Shown here: positions 46,515 through 57,498 of the stretch, piece by piece | Layout of the letters: each line of letters opens with the position of its first letter | How positions within the stretch are numbered: the stretch's first letter is position 1 | NCBI GenBank assembly: GCA_017311185.1 | Contig: JAESUZ010004907.1 | Location: 124,001-188,000, forward strand | Direction of reading: 5' to 3' | From: Proteles cristata cristata | Lineage: Eukaryota > Chordata > Mammalia > Carnivora > Hyaenidae | DNA length: 64,000 nt | Made by a program: the position numbers and the translations under genes | The notes under the pieces: generated by a model | What the model was told of the DNA's origin: nothing | The model's input: the letters and a program-made list of their open reading frames with translations, nothing else | Databases searched by the model: none

Positions 46515-47111
46515 CACTTGGGCTTCTCTCTTTTTATTTTTTAATTTTTCAAATTATTTTATTTTATTATTTTGTTGTTTTTTAATTTGCATCCAAGTTA
46601 GTTAGCATATAGTACAACAATCATTTCAGGAGTAGATTCCTTAATGCCCCTCATCCATTTAGCCCATCCCCCCTCCCACACCCCCTCCAGTAACCCTCTG
46701 TTTGTTCTCCATATTTCTCTTATGTTTTTGTCCCATTGCTTATTTTTTTATTAGATTTGCTTCCCTTCCCTTCTGTTCATCTGTTTTATATCTTCAATTG
46801 CTCATATGAGTGAAGACATATATTTGTCTTTTTCTGACTAATTTTGCTTAGTATAATACCCTCTCATTCCATCCATGTGGTTGCAAATGGCAAGATTTCA
46901 TTCTTTTTGATTGCCGAGGAATACTCCATTGTGTATATATACCACATCGTCTTTATCCATTCATCCATCTGTGGACATCTGGGCTCTTTCCATACTTTGG
47001 CTATTGTTGATAACGCTGCTGTAAACATTGGGGTGCATGTGTCCCTTCAAAATAGTGCACTTGTATCCTTTGGATAAATACCTAGTAGTGCAATTGCTGT
47101 ATCATAGGATA
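46515..47111 (-). mobile_element. Carnivore LINE-1 3' fragment, antisense
   Basis: It starts in an AT-rich tail region, then 'atccaagttagttagcatat', 'catccatgtggttgcaaatgg', 'aatactccattgtgtatat' and 'ggctattgttgataacgctg', the 3' UTR and last part of ORF2. The 5' end is truncated at about 47111. Confidence 0.88.
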
Positions 47112-47213
47112 CTTCTTTTTTTTTTTTTATATAGTTTATTGTCAAGTTGGTTTCCATATAACACCCAGTGCTCATCCCAACAAGTGCCCTTCTCCATGCC
47201 CATCATCCCCCTT
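47112..47213 (-). mobile_element. Very short LINE-1 3' end, antisense
   Basis: A T-run (47116-47130) is followed by 'agtttattgtcaagttggttt' and 'cacccagtgctcatcccaac', the same 3' UTR as the L1s at 51.6 and 53.4 kb. Only about 85 bp of L1 are present. Confidence 0.85.
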
Positions 47214-47440
47214 TTAAAACATTTTTAAGTTAATTAATTTATTTTGAGAAAGACAGAGATACTGAGGAGGGGAGGGGCAGAGAGAGAGAGAGAGAGGTAG
47301 AGAGAGAATCCCAAGCAGGCTCCGCACTGACAGTGCAGGACTCAGACTCACGAACCTTGAGATCATGGCCTGAGCCAAACCAAGAGTCGGATGCTGAACC
47401 GACTGAGCCACCCAGGCACCACATCACCCGGCCTTTTCTT
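47205..47440 (-). mobile_element. CanSINE, antisense (first of two stacked)
   Basis: The body runs from about 47215 to 47421. A possible imperfect duplication is CATCATCCCCC / CATCACCCGGCC. It lies immediately next to a second CanSINE in the same orientation. Confidence 0.88.
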
Positions 47441-47677
47441 TCTTTTTTTTTTTTCTTTTAATGTTTACTTATTTTTGAGATGGAGAGAGAGTGCAGGCAG
47501 GGGAGAGGCAGAGAGAGAGAGAGGAAGACATAGAATCCAAAGCAGGCTTCAGGCACCAGCTGTCAGCACAGAGCCCAATGCGGGGCTAGAACCCACGAGC
47601 TGCGAGATCATGACCTGAGCTGAAGTTGGGGGCTTAACCGACTGAGCCACCCAGGTGCCCCCACCCAGCCTTTTCTT
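47425..47677 (-). mobile_element. CanSINE, antisense (second of two stacked)
   Basis: The body runs from about 47441 to 47661. Flanks CACCCGGCCTTTTCTT (47425-47440) and CACCCAGCCTTTTCTT (47662-47677) match at 15 of 16 bases. Confidence 0.93.
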
Positions 47678-48580
47678 AATGTAACTCATTCAATATAATT
47701 CTGATAGTAATTCCTTAAATTGCAGCTGTGAACATGGTTCTCTTCTGCCCCCAAAAGTCTGAGCTAATTAGCACCTAGGTAGGATTGGGAAACACAACTG
47801 CTCTGTGAAATTAATCAGTTCAAGTTCATGATAATCTCTAGTAACATCCAATGGCTTTGGAGCAGGGACTAAGAAAGCAAGACAGTGGGATTTCCCCAAG
47901 ATCGGAGTCATGTAAAACAGGTATGGTGGGGGAGGGGGACACCCCAAAGATGTCAAAAGAAATAGGATAATAGAAAGAGCTTCTTTGAAATGACTAGCCC
48001 GGAAATCAATCTACATCTTCTTGGAGTCACTGGAACAAAGACTGGGGAGAAGTGGATTTTTAAAGGTAATTGGAAGAGCAGATAGAAGACTCAGAACTTA
48101 AAAAATGGAACAACTAGAAAGGGAGAAAGTTCTAGTCCGAGCAAGGAACTCGATAACTTAATATCGACAGAGGTCCATTCTGTATGACAAGTTCACATCA
48201 CTACCAGCACCTAGCGGGAGGTTGAAGTATAGTCATTAATTAAAACGGCAATAACAACCACAAAAAAGTGAAGGTGATTTTGAAAACATCAGCGACAGAG
48301 TGACTGAAACCAGGAAAGGTAATCAGTAAGAAGCGAAGGCAGGAGGGATGGTGTCCTAGAAAAGAAATGACAATGATTAGGACAGAGGAGATGTGGGACG
48401 GCAGCTGATGTGGACTCCAGAAGAGGAGAGGTTGACAATGGACGTGGAGTGATGCTCTGGAAAGAACCACACCTGATGTTCACCTCTTGACCTGGGAGAT
48501 AAGGGAGCAGGAAGCATTCTCTACACCGGAAAGGTGGAAGGAGCTTCCAAGAAGAGTCAAGGTTTATTTATTGGTTTATG
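47678..48580. other. Unique or unassigned non-coding DNA
   Basis: Moderately purine-rich; parts around 48.2-48.5 kb resemble the GA-rich style of the LINE2-like region, but no family is assigned. Confidence 0.35.
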
Positions 48581-48591
48581 TATTTATTTAT

Positions 48592-48782
48592 TGAAGATTT
48601 TTTTTTTTTTGAGAGAGAGAGGCAGAAAGAGAGAGCGAGAGATCAGGGGGAGAGAGAATCCCAAGCAGGCTCCATGTTGTCAATGCAGAGCCCAATGAGG
48701 GGCTTGATCCCATGACTATGAGATCATGACCTGAGCCAAAGTCAAGAGTTGGATTCAGCTGACTGAGCCACCCATGTACCCC
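48592..48782 (-). mobile_element. CanSINE, antisense, diverged
   Basis: Contains 'cagagcccaatgaggggcttg', 'gatcatgacctgagcc' and the ending 'gagccacccatgtacccc'. The sequence between box A and box B is partly lost. It lies tail-outward next to the sense SINE at 48.81 kb. Confidence 0.88.
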
Positions 48783-48785
48783 TCG

Positions 48786-49050
48786 TTTTTTTTTATTAGG
48801 GGATAGCGAGGAGCATCTGGGTGGCTCAGTCAGTTAAGCATCTGACTTCAGCTCAGGTCATGATCTTGTGGTTCATGGGCTCGAGCCTCGCATCGGGTTC
48901 TGTGCTGACAGCTCGGAGCCTGGAGCCTGCTTCAGATTCTGTGTCTCCCTCTCTCCCTGTTCCTCTGTCTCTCGTGCTTTGTCTCTCTCTCTCAAACATA
49001 AACAAACATTTAAAAAATCTTTAAAAAATTTTTTTTTAATTAGGGAACAG
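48786..49050 (+). mobile_element. CanSINE, sense, with target-site duplications
   Basis: The body runs from about 48808 to 49028 (GAGCATCTGGGTGGCTCAGTC start). Flanking duplication: T-run + ATTAGGGGATAGCG on the left, T-run + AATTAGGGAACAG on the right. Confidence 0.91.
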
Positions 49051-49127
49051 AGTAGACTTAAAAAGGGACATATCCAGATTGATTGAGACACTGTGAGACT
49101 GATTAGACGGACTGATCAATTAGAAAC

Positions 49128-49247
49128 TGTGAGACACTTGAGGACAAGAAACATGCCTTTCCCTGCCTCACATTCTGCTTTCCAGAAATGTACCTGGAGC
49201 ATAAGGTGGTAGGATTATAAATGCCAAATTAATGAATGAGTCAATGA
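49128..49247 (+). repeat. LINE2-like 3' end fragment
   Basis: 'gtgagacacttgaggacaaga' then 'tacctggagcataaggtggta' and an ATGAATGA-type end recall the LINE2 3' end. Confidence 0.5.
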
Positions 49248-49850
49248 AAAAAAATCAGATCATCAGAGATGAGTGTGAGTGTGAGAAGGTAATACCCAAA
49301 ATGCTGGTAAATTGTACTCAATTTTAAGAAACGGGGTTTCAGGCAACAAAAGGTTTAGGTGTAGGCCCAAGACACATTGCAAATAGAAGAGTGATTTTTC
49401 TGGCTTTTTAAAAATTCCCTTCCCAGGGCTAGGCAGATGATTAATAGCGACTTGTGGGCGCCGAGAGACAGGCTAAGAAGCAGGTCAAAGGACACAGCAA
49501 ATGAGATGATGCCGTATTCCTCTTCTCCTCTTACGAAGAGAAGAGAAGGGATGGATTCTAGCTGCATCGGGTTTTCTATTCCTTCGCTCATGCTTCTCGT
49601 TTCTTACTCTCATACTTTATAGCCTAATGCTATAGAATTACTAAGTCTGGAGAATCCTTTTTTTTTTTAAACAGCTTTACTGTAGCATCATCCTTTACCA
49701 TGAGATTGTTCTGTGCTAAATGGACAATTAAGTGATTTTTATTAAATTTATGGAGTTGCTGCAAAACCCAGTTTTAGGACATTGTGATCATCCCTAAAAG
49801 ATCCTTCAATGGTTTGACCAGTCTTAGTGATAAATTTAGTATAAGAATAA
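49248..49850. other. Unassigned non-coding DNA
   Basis: Nothing is recognised with confidence. Confidence 0.35.
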
Positions 49851-50085
49851 TGGCTGCGTTATTCAGTGCTTACTGCGATCTGAGAGGTGTTTTAAGCAGT
49901 TTGTATGTACTTGCTCATTTAATCCTCACAATGACACAAAGACATAGGCGCGACTCTTTCCCCATTTTACAGATAGAAAAACTGAGGCAACGGTCGCATA
50001 TATAGTAAGAGGCAGAGCCAGCACTGAACTCAAGCGTGTTGGCTCCAAAATTGTTGATCTTAGCCCCCACGCCATATTGCTTTTT
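49851..50085 (-). repeat. MIR element, antisense, well preserved
   Basis: 'cagtgcttactgcgatctgag', 'tacttgctcatttaatcctca', 'ccccattttacagatagaaa', 'aactgaggcaacggtcgca' and '…gaggcagagccagcactgaa' run through almost the whole reverse-complement MIR. Confidence 0.88.
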
Positions 50086-50974
50086 AATATGCACTGGCCA
50101 TTTGAGAAGCCAGACAAAAATAGCCATAACTATCTCTGTTCTTTCTTTGTTTCACTTTACATCATCAATATGGAGTGAGAAATACAGCTTTAATGCAAAA
50201 ATATCCATACATTTACATACATTTCCCTTAAGTAGCTGATACTGGAAATGAGAAAAATTATGAATAATTTTATATGGAACAGAATGAAGTTGGAGTCTTG
50301 GCAGTTATCTGGTTAACAAATCAGATCATTGAGACCAAAAAAAATTCTGTTTGGTGGTTTAAAATAGCTGGTGTAGCTGTCCACGTTCATCAAATTAATA
50401 GGATAATTGCCAATTCTCTACTCTGCTTTGTTCTGTATCAACATAGCCTGAAACACAAAGGGAAGTTTTTGCCCAAATGCTATAAATTTAGTCACTTGCA
50501 AACATTCCTGGTCACTAACCTAGAAAGACTGTTGGGGATACTTGGAAGTGTTCCCAGAAATTCAGTGTGAGGATGGAACGGCACGAGAAGTGTAATTGTA
50601 GTATTGCCTCTTTATGAAATCAACTACTGACATTTTAATCCATGTAAAAGCCTGTATCTACTTACAGATATTTCTGGAAAGATATCATGTCAAATGGGCA
50701 GAGCATTAAATAGGCATGTCATTTTCCATTAACCCTTCCCAAATGTTAATTTAAAAAAAAATCCAATTAATACTCAGTGTGGTAGGGACTGCAAGTAGGA
50801 GCTTAGACTACAGGCTTTATTTTTAGCAACGGCACTTTTTGGAGGTAGAGAGAGGCAGTACCGGCTGAAAAGAATCATCTTCACTCTAATTGTTTCGGTA
50901 AAAAAACATTTTTTAACGCCACCAGGATGGTTCTTTTTCTACATGATACTGTAGTGGTTACATGTCATTATGCC
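50086..50974. other. Unique non-coding DNA
   Basis: Nothing is recognised. A 98-codon frame at 50274-50570 has no identifiable domain. Confidence 0.4.
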
Positions 50975-51240
50975 TTTGTCAAAGCCAATGGAGTAGACAC
51001 CACCGTGAGTGAGCCCGAATGTAAAGTATGGACTTTGGCTGATCGTGGTGTGCCAACGTCGCTTCATTGATTGTAACAAATGTCCCACTGCGGTGTGGAT
51101 GTCAATAGTGGGAGAAATTGTACACCGGTGAGGATGGGCAATTTATGAGAACTCTCTGTAGTTTGCACTCAATTCTATGAACTCAAAATTGTTCTAAAAC
51201 ATCACGTTTATAAGTTTAAAAAATCAGCTATTTAAAAAAA
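50975..51240 (+). repeat. Old LINE-1 3' end, sense
   Basis: 'gtaaagtatggactttggctg', 'gtgtgccaacgtcgcttcatt', 'gtaacaaatgtcccactgcgg' and 'tcaaaattgttctaaaacatc' are the 3' UTR of an L1M-age element, ending in an A-rich stretch. Confidence 0.82.
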
Positions 51241-51286
51241 AACAAATCTATTCGTGTATACTTTTCTATTGAGGAATGAAGTGTTT

Positions 51287-51532
51287 AAATGCTTAAAAAC
51301 AGGGGCGCCTGGGTGGCTTAGTCGGTTAAGCGTCCGACTTTCGCTTAGGTCATGATCTCGCAGTTCGTGGGTTCGAGCCCCGCATAGGGCTCTGTGCTGA
51401 CAGCCAGCTCAGAGCCTGGAGCCTGTTTCAGAGTCTGTGACTCCCTCTCTCTCTGACCCTCCCCTGCTCACGCTGTCTCTCTCTCTCTCTCCTAGAAATA
51501 AATAAAAGTTTTAAAAAAATGCTTGAAAACAA
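51287..51532 (+). mobile_element. CanSINE, sense, young-looking
   Basis: The body runs from about 51303 to 51517. The A box (TGGCTTAGTCGG) and B box (GGGTTCGAGCCCC) are intact. The duplication AAATGCTTAAAAACA (51287-51301) and AAATGCTTGAAAACA (51518-51532) differs at one base. It shares GCTTAGGTCATGATCTC and CTCCTAGAAATAAATAAA with the 3.45-kb copy. Confidence 0.94.
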
Positions 51533-51598
51533 AAAACTCCTACACACAAAATAAAAGCTAAATACTTAAAAACATTAAGTAGTTTATTTCCTCTAAAG

Positions 51599-52027
51599 TG
51601 ATCAGAGTATTTTTTTCTTTCATAGTTTATTGTCAAGTTGGTTTGCATATAACACCCAGTGCTCATCCCCACAAGTACCCTCCTCAGTGCCCTTCACCCA
51701 TGTTCCCCTCTCCCCCACCCCCGTCAGCCCTCAGTTTGTTCTCAGTATTTAAGAGTCTCTTATGGTTTGCCTCCCTCCCTCCCTTTAACTATGTTTTCCC
51801 CTTCCCCTCCCCTATCGTCCTCTGTTAAGTTTCTCCTGTTGCACATATGAGTGAAAACATATGGTATCTGTCCTTCTCTGGCTGACTTATTTCACTCAGC
51901 ATAACACCCTCGAGTTCTGTCCACGTTGCAACACAGGCCAGATTTCATTCTTTCTCATTGCCGTGGAGTATTCCATTGGATAGATGAACCACATCTTCTT
52001 GATCCATTAAGATGATCAGAGTATTTT
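51599..52027 (-). mobile_element. 5'-truncated LINE-1 insertion with perfect duplication
   Basis: About 400 bp of L1 3' UTR and distal ORF2 (51614-52012), flanked by identical TGATCAGAGTATTTT at 51599-51613 and 52013-52027. The poly(A) (T here) is short. It is 5'-truncated, as most L1 insertions are, at the 'tcttgatccatt' region. Confidence 0.93.
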
Positions 52028-52578
52028 GTATCCATATGCCTTGCCTTATTCATTAAAATTATTTAACCCATCTGAGAGGTGGGCCCAGAGCACAGAGAGC
52101 GTTTACCATTTTCGAGGCATGTAGGGAAACCCAAGCTAACCTTCCTCAGAGTTCTGCCTTACGCAGATTTTGTTTCCTCTGAACACTTCCGATTTGTGAC
52201 GTCTTCTGATCCCACTAAAATCGAAGTGGCCCTGGGCTCCACTTTCCCGACTTCACTGATCCTCAGGGAAGATGGCCCTCTCTGCGAATTGTGTGAGGCC
52301 ATCTCAAATGCCACCGACGTCCCTTCACTGACCTACACGCTCCTGAGGCACGTCCCCTGCTGTTCAGCCACACATTCTGAGCGAATGAAATTCATCACGT
52401 TGTTGAACCACTTAAGGCACGATTAGAGAGGAGGGTGCTGTCTCCACAGTAGGAAATACCTTCCAGAGCCAGAGGACTAATTCCTTAATTTTCGATTACT
52501 CGCTCTTGTTCTTTCAGAAGATAATTCGGTCAGAGCCTCCCCTTCCTTAGAAAAATGGAATAGATGACTTTATATTGT
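52028..52578. other. Unique non-coding DNA
   Basis: A 115-codon + frame (52079-52426) with balanced composition stays open, but has no recognised domain, no splice context and no coding neighbour. Its status is undetermined; chance is likelier. Confidence 0.35.
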
Positions 52579-52812
52579 TTTAAAATATAACAGGGGAGCC
52601 TGGGGTCTCAGTTGGTTAAGCATCTGACTTCAGCTCAGGTCATGATCTCACGGTTCGTGAGTTCGAGCCCCACATCGGGCTCTGTGCTGATGGCTCAGAG
52701 GCTGGAGCCTGTTTCGGATGTGTATCTCCCTCTCTCTCTGACCCTCCCCTGCTCACGCTGTCTCCCTCTCAGAAATAAATAAAAAACATTTCTAAAAAGT
52801 TAAAAACAATAA
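52579..52812 (+). mobile_element. CanSINE, sense
   Basis: The body runs from about 52593 to 52797. The 5' part is altered (GGGGAGCCTGGGGTCTCAG, with TGGC of the A box lost), while the B box GAGTTCGAGCCCC is kept. Flanks are AT-rich (TTAAAATATAACA / TTAAAAACAATAA). Confidence 0.9.
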
Positions 52813-53370
52813 AACAATATTTGAGGACGATAGGGCTTGGTAAATAGTGTCTACCCCAATTTTGTATACACATACTGCATATTTATCTTTCAAAGACTAA
52901 TATATATGTTCTTGGATATCCAGGAAGACTTCTTAAAAATTAGTGCACACCATGAATTAGATCTATCTACTTTTTGTTGCTATAAAGAATTTGGCCTTTT
53001 TAGACAGATGAACATCATGTGGAAATACTCATTTGTCTTCGCCGCACAAAACACAGTGGCGAAATTCCAGTTTCATTTATAAAGTTAACACTGCCATCTA
53101 CTCAGAATACTAATCGTTTTAATGAAGATGCGGCATCTTCCAAACAAGTAATTAGTTTAGTGCGTGAAAGGATAAATAGAATCTCAATGAACACATCGCT
53201 GATTTTTCTCAGAGCTCTCAGGTTGCAACCACATAGCAGTTTTTTATGTGTAGTTTGAAGAATTTGTTTTGTTATTCTGTAGTTACCCAGAGCAACTGTA
53301 ACTCCAAAGTATATATGATACAATGGGTGTTTATACTCAATTAACGGAATTGTAAGCGTGGGATGATGTT
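52813..53370. other. Unique AT-rich DNA upstream of the L1 3' end
   Basis: Nothing is recognised. Two overlapping opposite-strand frames (53019-53377) are chance. Confidence 0.4.
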
Positions 53371-53382
53371 TTTTCATTCTTG

Positions 53383-53430
53383 TTTTTTTTTACTTGCATG
53401 TTCATTTCTTTTTTTTTTTTTTTTTTTTTT
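53383..53430 (-). other. Split L1 poly(A) tail with a 17-nt insert
   Basis: Reading in L1 sense there is a 22-nt A run (53430-53409), then 17 nt of non-A sequence (53408-53392), then a 9-nt A run (53391-53383) against the target duplication. Two tails separated by unique sequence are the usual mark of 3' transduction, here unusually short. Confidence 0.7.
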
Positions 53431-53626
53431 ACAAACAGTTTATTGTCAAATTAGTTTCCACATAACACTCAGTGCTCATCCCCACAAGTGTCCTCCCCCA
53501 TGCCCATCTCCCCCTCCCCCCACATCCATCAGTCCTTAGTTTTTGTCAGCATTCAAGAGTCTCTCATGGTTTGCCTCTCCCCCTTTCCCCCACCATTTCC
53601 GCCCTTCTTCTCCCCTTGGTCCTCTG
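53431..53626 (-). other. LINE-1 3' UTR
   Basis: It lies between the ORF2 stop and the poly(A). Strong C-rich runs on the + strand (ccccctcccccc, ccccctttccccc) are G-runs in the L1 transcript, consistent with the G-rich 3' UTR tract known in mammalian L1s. Contains 'agtttattgtcaaattag', shared with the L1 3' ends at 47.1 and 51.6 kb. Confidence 0.85.
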
Positions 53627-56600
53627 TTAAGCTCCTCCTAATCCTCCTATACGTGCACACATATGATATTTGTCTTTCTCTGCCTGACTTATTTCGCTCA
53701 GCATCACACCCTCAAGGTCCATCCATGTGGCTACACACGGCCAGATTTCATTGTTTCTCATTGCCATGTAGTATTCCATGGTATAGATAAACCACATCTT
53801 CTTGATCCATTCATCTGTTGATGGACACTTAGGCTCTTTCCAGGTTTTAGCTATTGTGGAGAGTGCTGCTATGAACATTGGGGTACATGTGCTCCTAGCC
53901 ATCAGCATTTCTGTATCCCTTGGGTAAATTCCTAGCAGTGCTATTGCTAGGTCATAGGGGAGTTCTATTGTTAGTTTCCTGAGGAACCTCCACACTGTTT
54001 TCCAGAGGGGCTGTACCAGTTTACATTCCCACCAACAGTGTAGGAGGGTGCCCGTTTCTCCGCATCCTCGCCAGCATCTAGAGTTCTCTGATTTGCTCAT
54101 TTTAGCCACTCTGGCTGGCGTGAGGTGGTATCTCAGTGTGATTTTGATTTGTATTTCCCTGATGAGGAGCGATGCTGAGCATCGTTTCATGTGTCTGTTG
54201 GCCATCTGGATGTCCTCTTGGGAGAAGTGTCTGTTCATATCTTCTGCCCATTTCTTCACTGGGTTGTTTGTTTTCGGGCGTGTAGTTTGGTGAGTTCCTT
54301 ATAGATTCTGGATATTAACCCTTTATCTGATATGTCATTTGCAACTATCTTTTCCCATTCCGTTGGTTGCCTATTAATTTTCTGGGTTGTTTCCCTGGCT
54401 GTGCAGAAGCTTTTAATCTTGAGGAGGTCCCAACAGTTTATTTTTGCTCTTAATTCCCTTGCTTTTGGGGATGTGTCAAGAAAGAAGTTGCTGCGGTGGA
54501 GGTCAAGGAGGTTGTTTCCTGCTTTCTCCTCTAGGGTGTTGATAGTTTCCTGTCTCACGTTCAGGTCCTTTATCCATTTTGAGTTTATTTTTGTGCATGG
54601 TGTGAGAAAATGATCTAGTTTCATTCTTCTGCATGTTGCTGTCCAGTTCTCCCAACACCATCTGTTTAAAAGGCTGTCTTTTTTCCATCGGATATTCTTT
54701 CCTGCTTTGTCAAAGATCAGTTGGCTGTATACTTTTGGGTCCACTTCTGAGTTCTCAATTCTGTTCCATTGGTCTATGTGTCTGTTTTTGTGCCAATACC
54801 ATGCTGTCTTGATGATGACAGCTTTGTAGTAGAGGCTAAAGTGTGGGATGGTGATACCTCCCGTTTTGGTTTATTTTTCAGTATTACTTTGGCTATTCGG
54901 GGTCTTTTGGTTCCATACAAATTTTTGGATAGTTTGTTCTAGTTTTGAGAAGTATGCTGGTGCAATTTTGATTGGGTACGTGAATGTGTGAGTGCCGGTA
55001 GTAATGACATCTTAACTATGTTTATTCTTCCTATCCATGAGCATGGAATGTTTTTCCATTTCTTTGTGTCTTCAATTTCCTTCATAAGTTTTCTATAATT
55101 TTCATCGTACAGATCTCTTGTATCCTTAGTTAGGTTTATTCCGAGGTATTTTCTGGTTTTTTGTGCAATTGTGAATAGGATCAGTTTCTTGATTTCTCTT
55201 TTTGTTGCTTCATTGTTGGTGTATAAAAATGCAACCGATTTCTGTACGTTGATTTTGTACCTGCAACTTGGCTGAATTCTTGGATCAGTTCTAGTAGGCT
55301 TCTGGTGGAGTCTGTCGGGTTTTCTATGTAGACTATCATGTCATCTGCGAAGAGTGAAAGTTTTATTTCCTCTTTGCCAATTCTGATGCCTTTGATTTCC
55401 TTTTGGTGTCTGATGGCTGATGCTAGGACTTCCAGCACTATGTTAAACAGCAGTGGTGAGTGGGCATCCCTGTCGTGTTCCTGATCTCAGGGGGAAAGCT
55501 CTGAGTTTTTCCCCGTTGAGGATGATGTTAGCTGAAGGCTTCTCATAGATGGCTTTGATGATGTTTAAGTAGGTTCCTTCTATCCCAACTTTCTCGAGAG
55601 TCTTTATTAAGAAGGGATGCTGTATTTTGTCAAATGCTTTTCTGCATCTATTGACAGGATCATATGGTTTTTATCTTTTCTTTTATTGATATGATGTATC
55701 ACATTGATTGATTTGCGAATGTTGAACCAGCCCTGTAACCCAGGAATGAATCCCACTTGATCTTGGTGGATGATTCTTTTTATATGCTGCTGGATTCGAT
55801 TTGCAAGGATCTTGTTGAGACTTTTTGCATCCGTATTCATCAAGGATATTGGCCTGTAGTTCTCTTTTTTTGCTGGATCTCTGTCTGGCTTGGAAATCAG
55901 TGTGATGCTGGCTTCATAAAATGAGTCCGGGAGTTTTCCTTCGCTTTCTATTTTTTGGAATAGCTTGAGAAGAATTGGGATTAATTCTGTTTTAAATGTC
56001 TGGTAGAATTCCCCAGGGAAGCCATCAGTCCAGGGCTTTTATTTGTTGGGAGATTTTTGATCACTGATTCAATTTCTTCACTCGTTATGGGTCTGTTCAG
56101 GTTTTCTATTTCTTCCCGTGTGAATTTGGTAGTGAGTGTGTGTTTAGGAATTTGTCCATTTCTTCTAAGTTGTCCAATTTGTTGGCATATAATTTTTTCA
56201 TAGTATTCCCTGATAATTGCTTGCATTTCTGAGGGGTTGGTTGGAATAAGTCCATTTTCATTCATAATTTTGTCTATTTGGGTGCTCTCTCTTTTCTTTT
56301 GGATAAGTCTGGCTAGAGGCTTGTCAATTTTGTTTACCTTTTCAAAAAACCAACTCTTGGTTTCATTGATCTGTTCAATTGTTTCTTTGGTCTCTATGTT
56401 GTTTATTTCTGCTCTAATTTTTATATTTCTCTTCTTCTACTGGGTTTAGGGCGTTCTTGTTGCTCTGCCTCTAGTTCCTTTAGGTGAGCTGTTAGATTTT
56501 GGACTTGCGCTTTTTCTAATCTCTTGAAATAGGCCTGGAGAGCAATGTATTTTCCTCTTAGGACTGCTTTTGCCGCATCCCATAGATTTTGAATTGTTGT

Positions 56601-57452
56601 GTTTTCATTTTCATTTGTTTCCATATATTTTTTAATTTCGTCTCTGATTGCCTGATTGGCCCATTCATTCTTTAGTAGGGTGTTCTTTAACCTCCATGTT
56701 TTTGGAGGTTTTCCAGACTTCTTCCTGTAATGGATTTCAAGTTTCAAAGCATTGTGATCTGACAGTGTGCATGGTATGATCTCAATTCTTTTATATTTAT
56801 TGAGGGCTGCTTTATGTCCCAGTATGTGATCTATCTTGGAGAATGTGCCACGTGCACTTGAGAAGAAAGTAAATTCCCTGGCCTCAGGATGTAAAGTTCT
56901 AAATATATCCGTCAGGTCCATCTGGTCCAATGTGTCTTTCAAGTCCATTATTTCTTTAGTGATTTTCTGTCTGGCTGACCTATCCATTGCTGTAAGCAGA
57001 GTATTAAAGTCCCCTGCTATTAGCACATTCTTATCTATAAGTTTGTTTCTGTTTGTGATTAATTGTTTTAAATATTTAGGTGCTCCCATATTCGGTGCAT
57101 AGACATTTATGATTGTTAGTTCTTCCTGATGGATAGACCCTGTAACTATTATGTAGTGCCCTTCTTCATCTCTTGTGATTGTCTTTAATTTAAAGTCCAG
57201 TTTGTCTGATATAAGTATCGCTACTCCGGCTTTCTTTTGATTTCCTGTAGCATGATATATATTTCTCCATCCCCTTACTTTTAATCTGAAGGTATCTTCC
57301 CGTCTAAAATGAGTTTCTTGTAGACAGCATATACATGGATTTTGTTTTTTAATCCATTCTGCTACCCTATGTCTTTTGATTGGAGCATTCAGCCCATTTA
57401 CATTCAGTGTTATTATTGAAATATGTGGGTTTAGAGTCTTTGTAGGGTTCAT
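53627..57452 (-). pseudogene. LINE-1 ORF2 (endonuclease-reverse transcriptase), frameshifted
   Basis: ORF2 protein nicks target DNA and reverse-transcribes L1 RNA. The span (3826 bp, about 1275 codons) equals the usual full length. The first open piece (57452-56421, 343 codons) is the AP-type endonuclease; residues matching its active site are present: N17, E46, D148/N150, D208/H209, D232/H233. RT pieces follow at 56265-55981 (…NKSPG) and 55843-55607 (…[20 protein letters not shown]). The catalytic FADD codons are at 55351-55340. The thumb/connection piece is 54744-54256. The last piece (54259-53627) carries the cysteine motif CX3CX7HX4C at 54076-54023. Breaks lie near 56424, 56029, 55640, 55455 and 55258, each a loss of one or two bases, with more disruption in 55180-54745. 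No working ORF2 protein can be made. Confidence 0.93.
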
Positions 57453-57498
57453 GTTTGTGGTGGTGTCTCTGGCATCTTTGTTCCTTGCAACCTTTCCT

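Noticed and set aside
52079..52426. 115-codon frame with mixed composition
   Set aside because: Uninterrupted but without recognised family, splice sites or neighbouring exons; cannot be told from chance.
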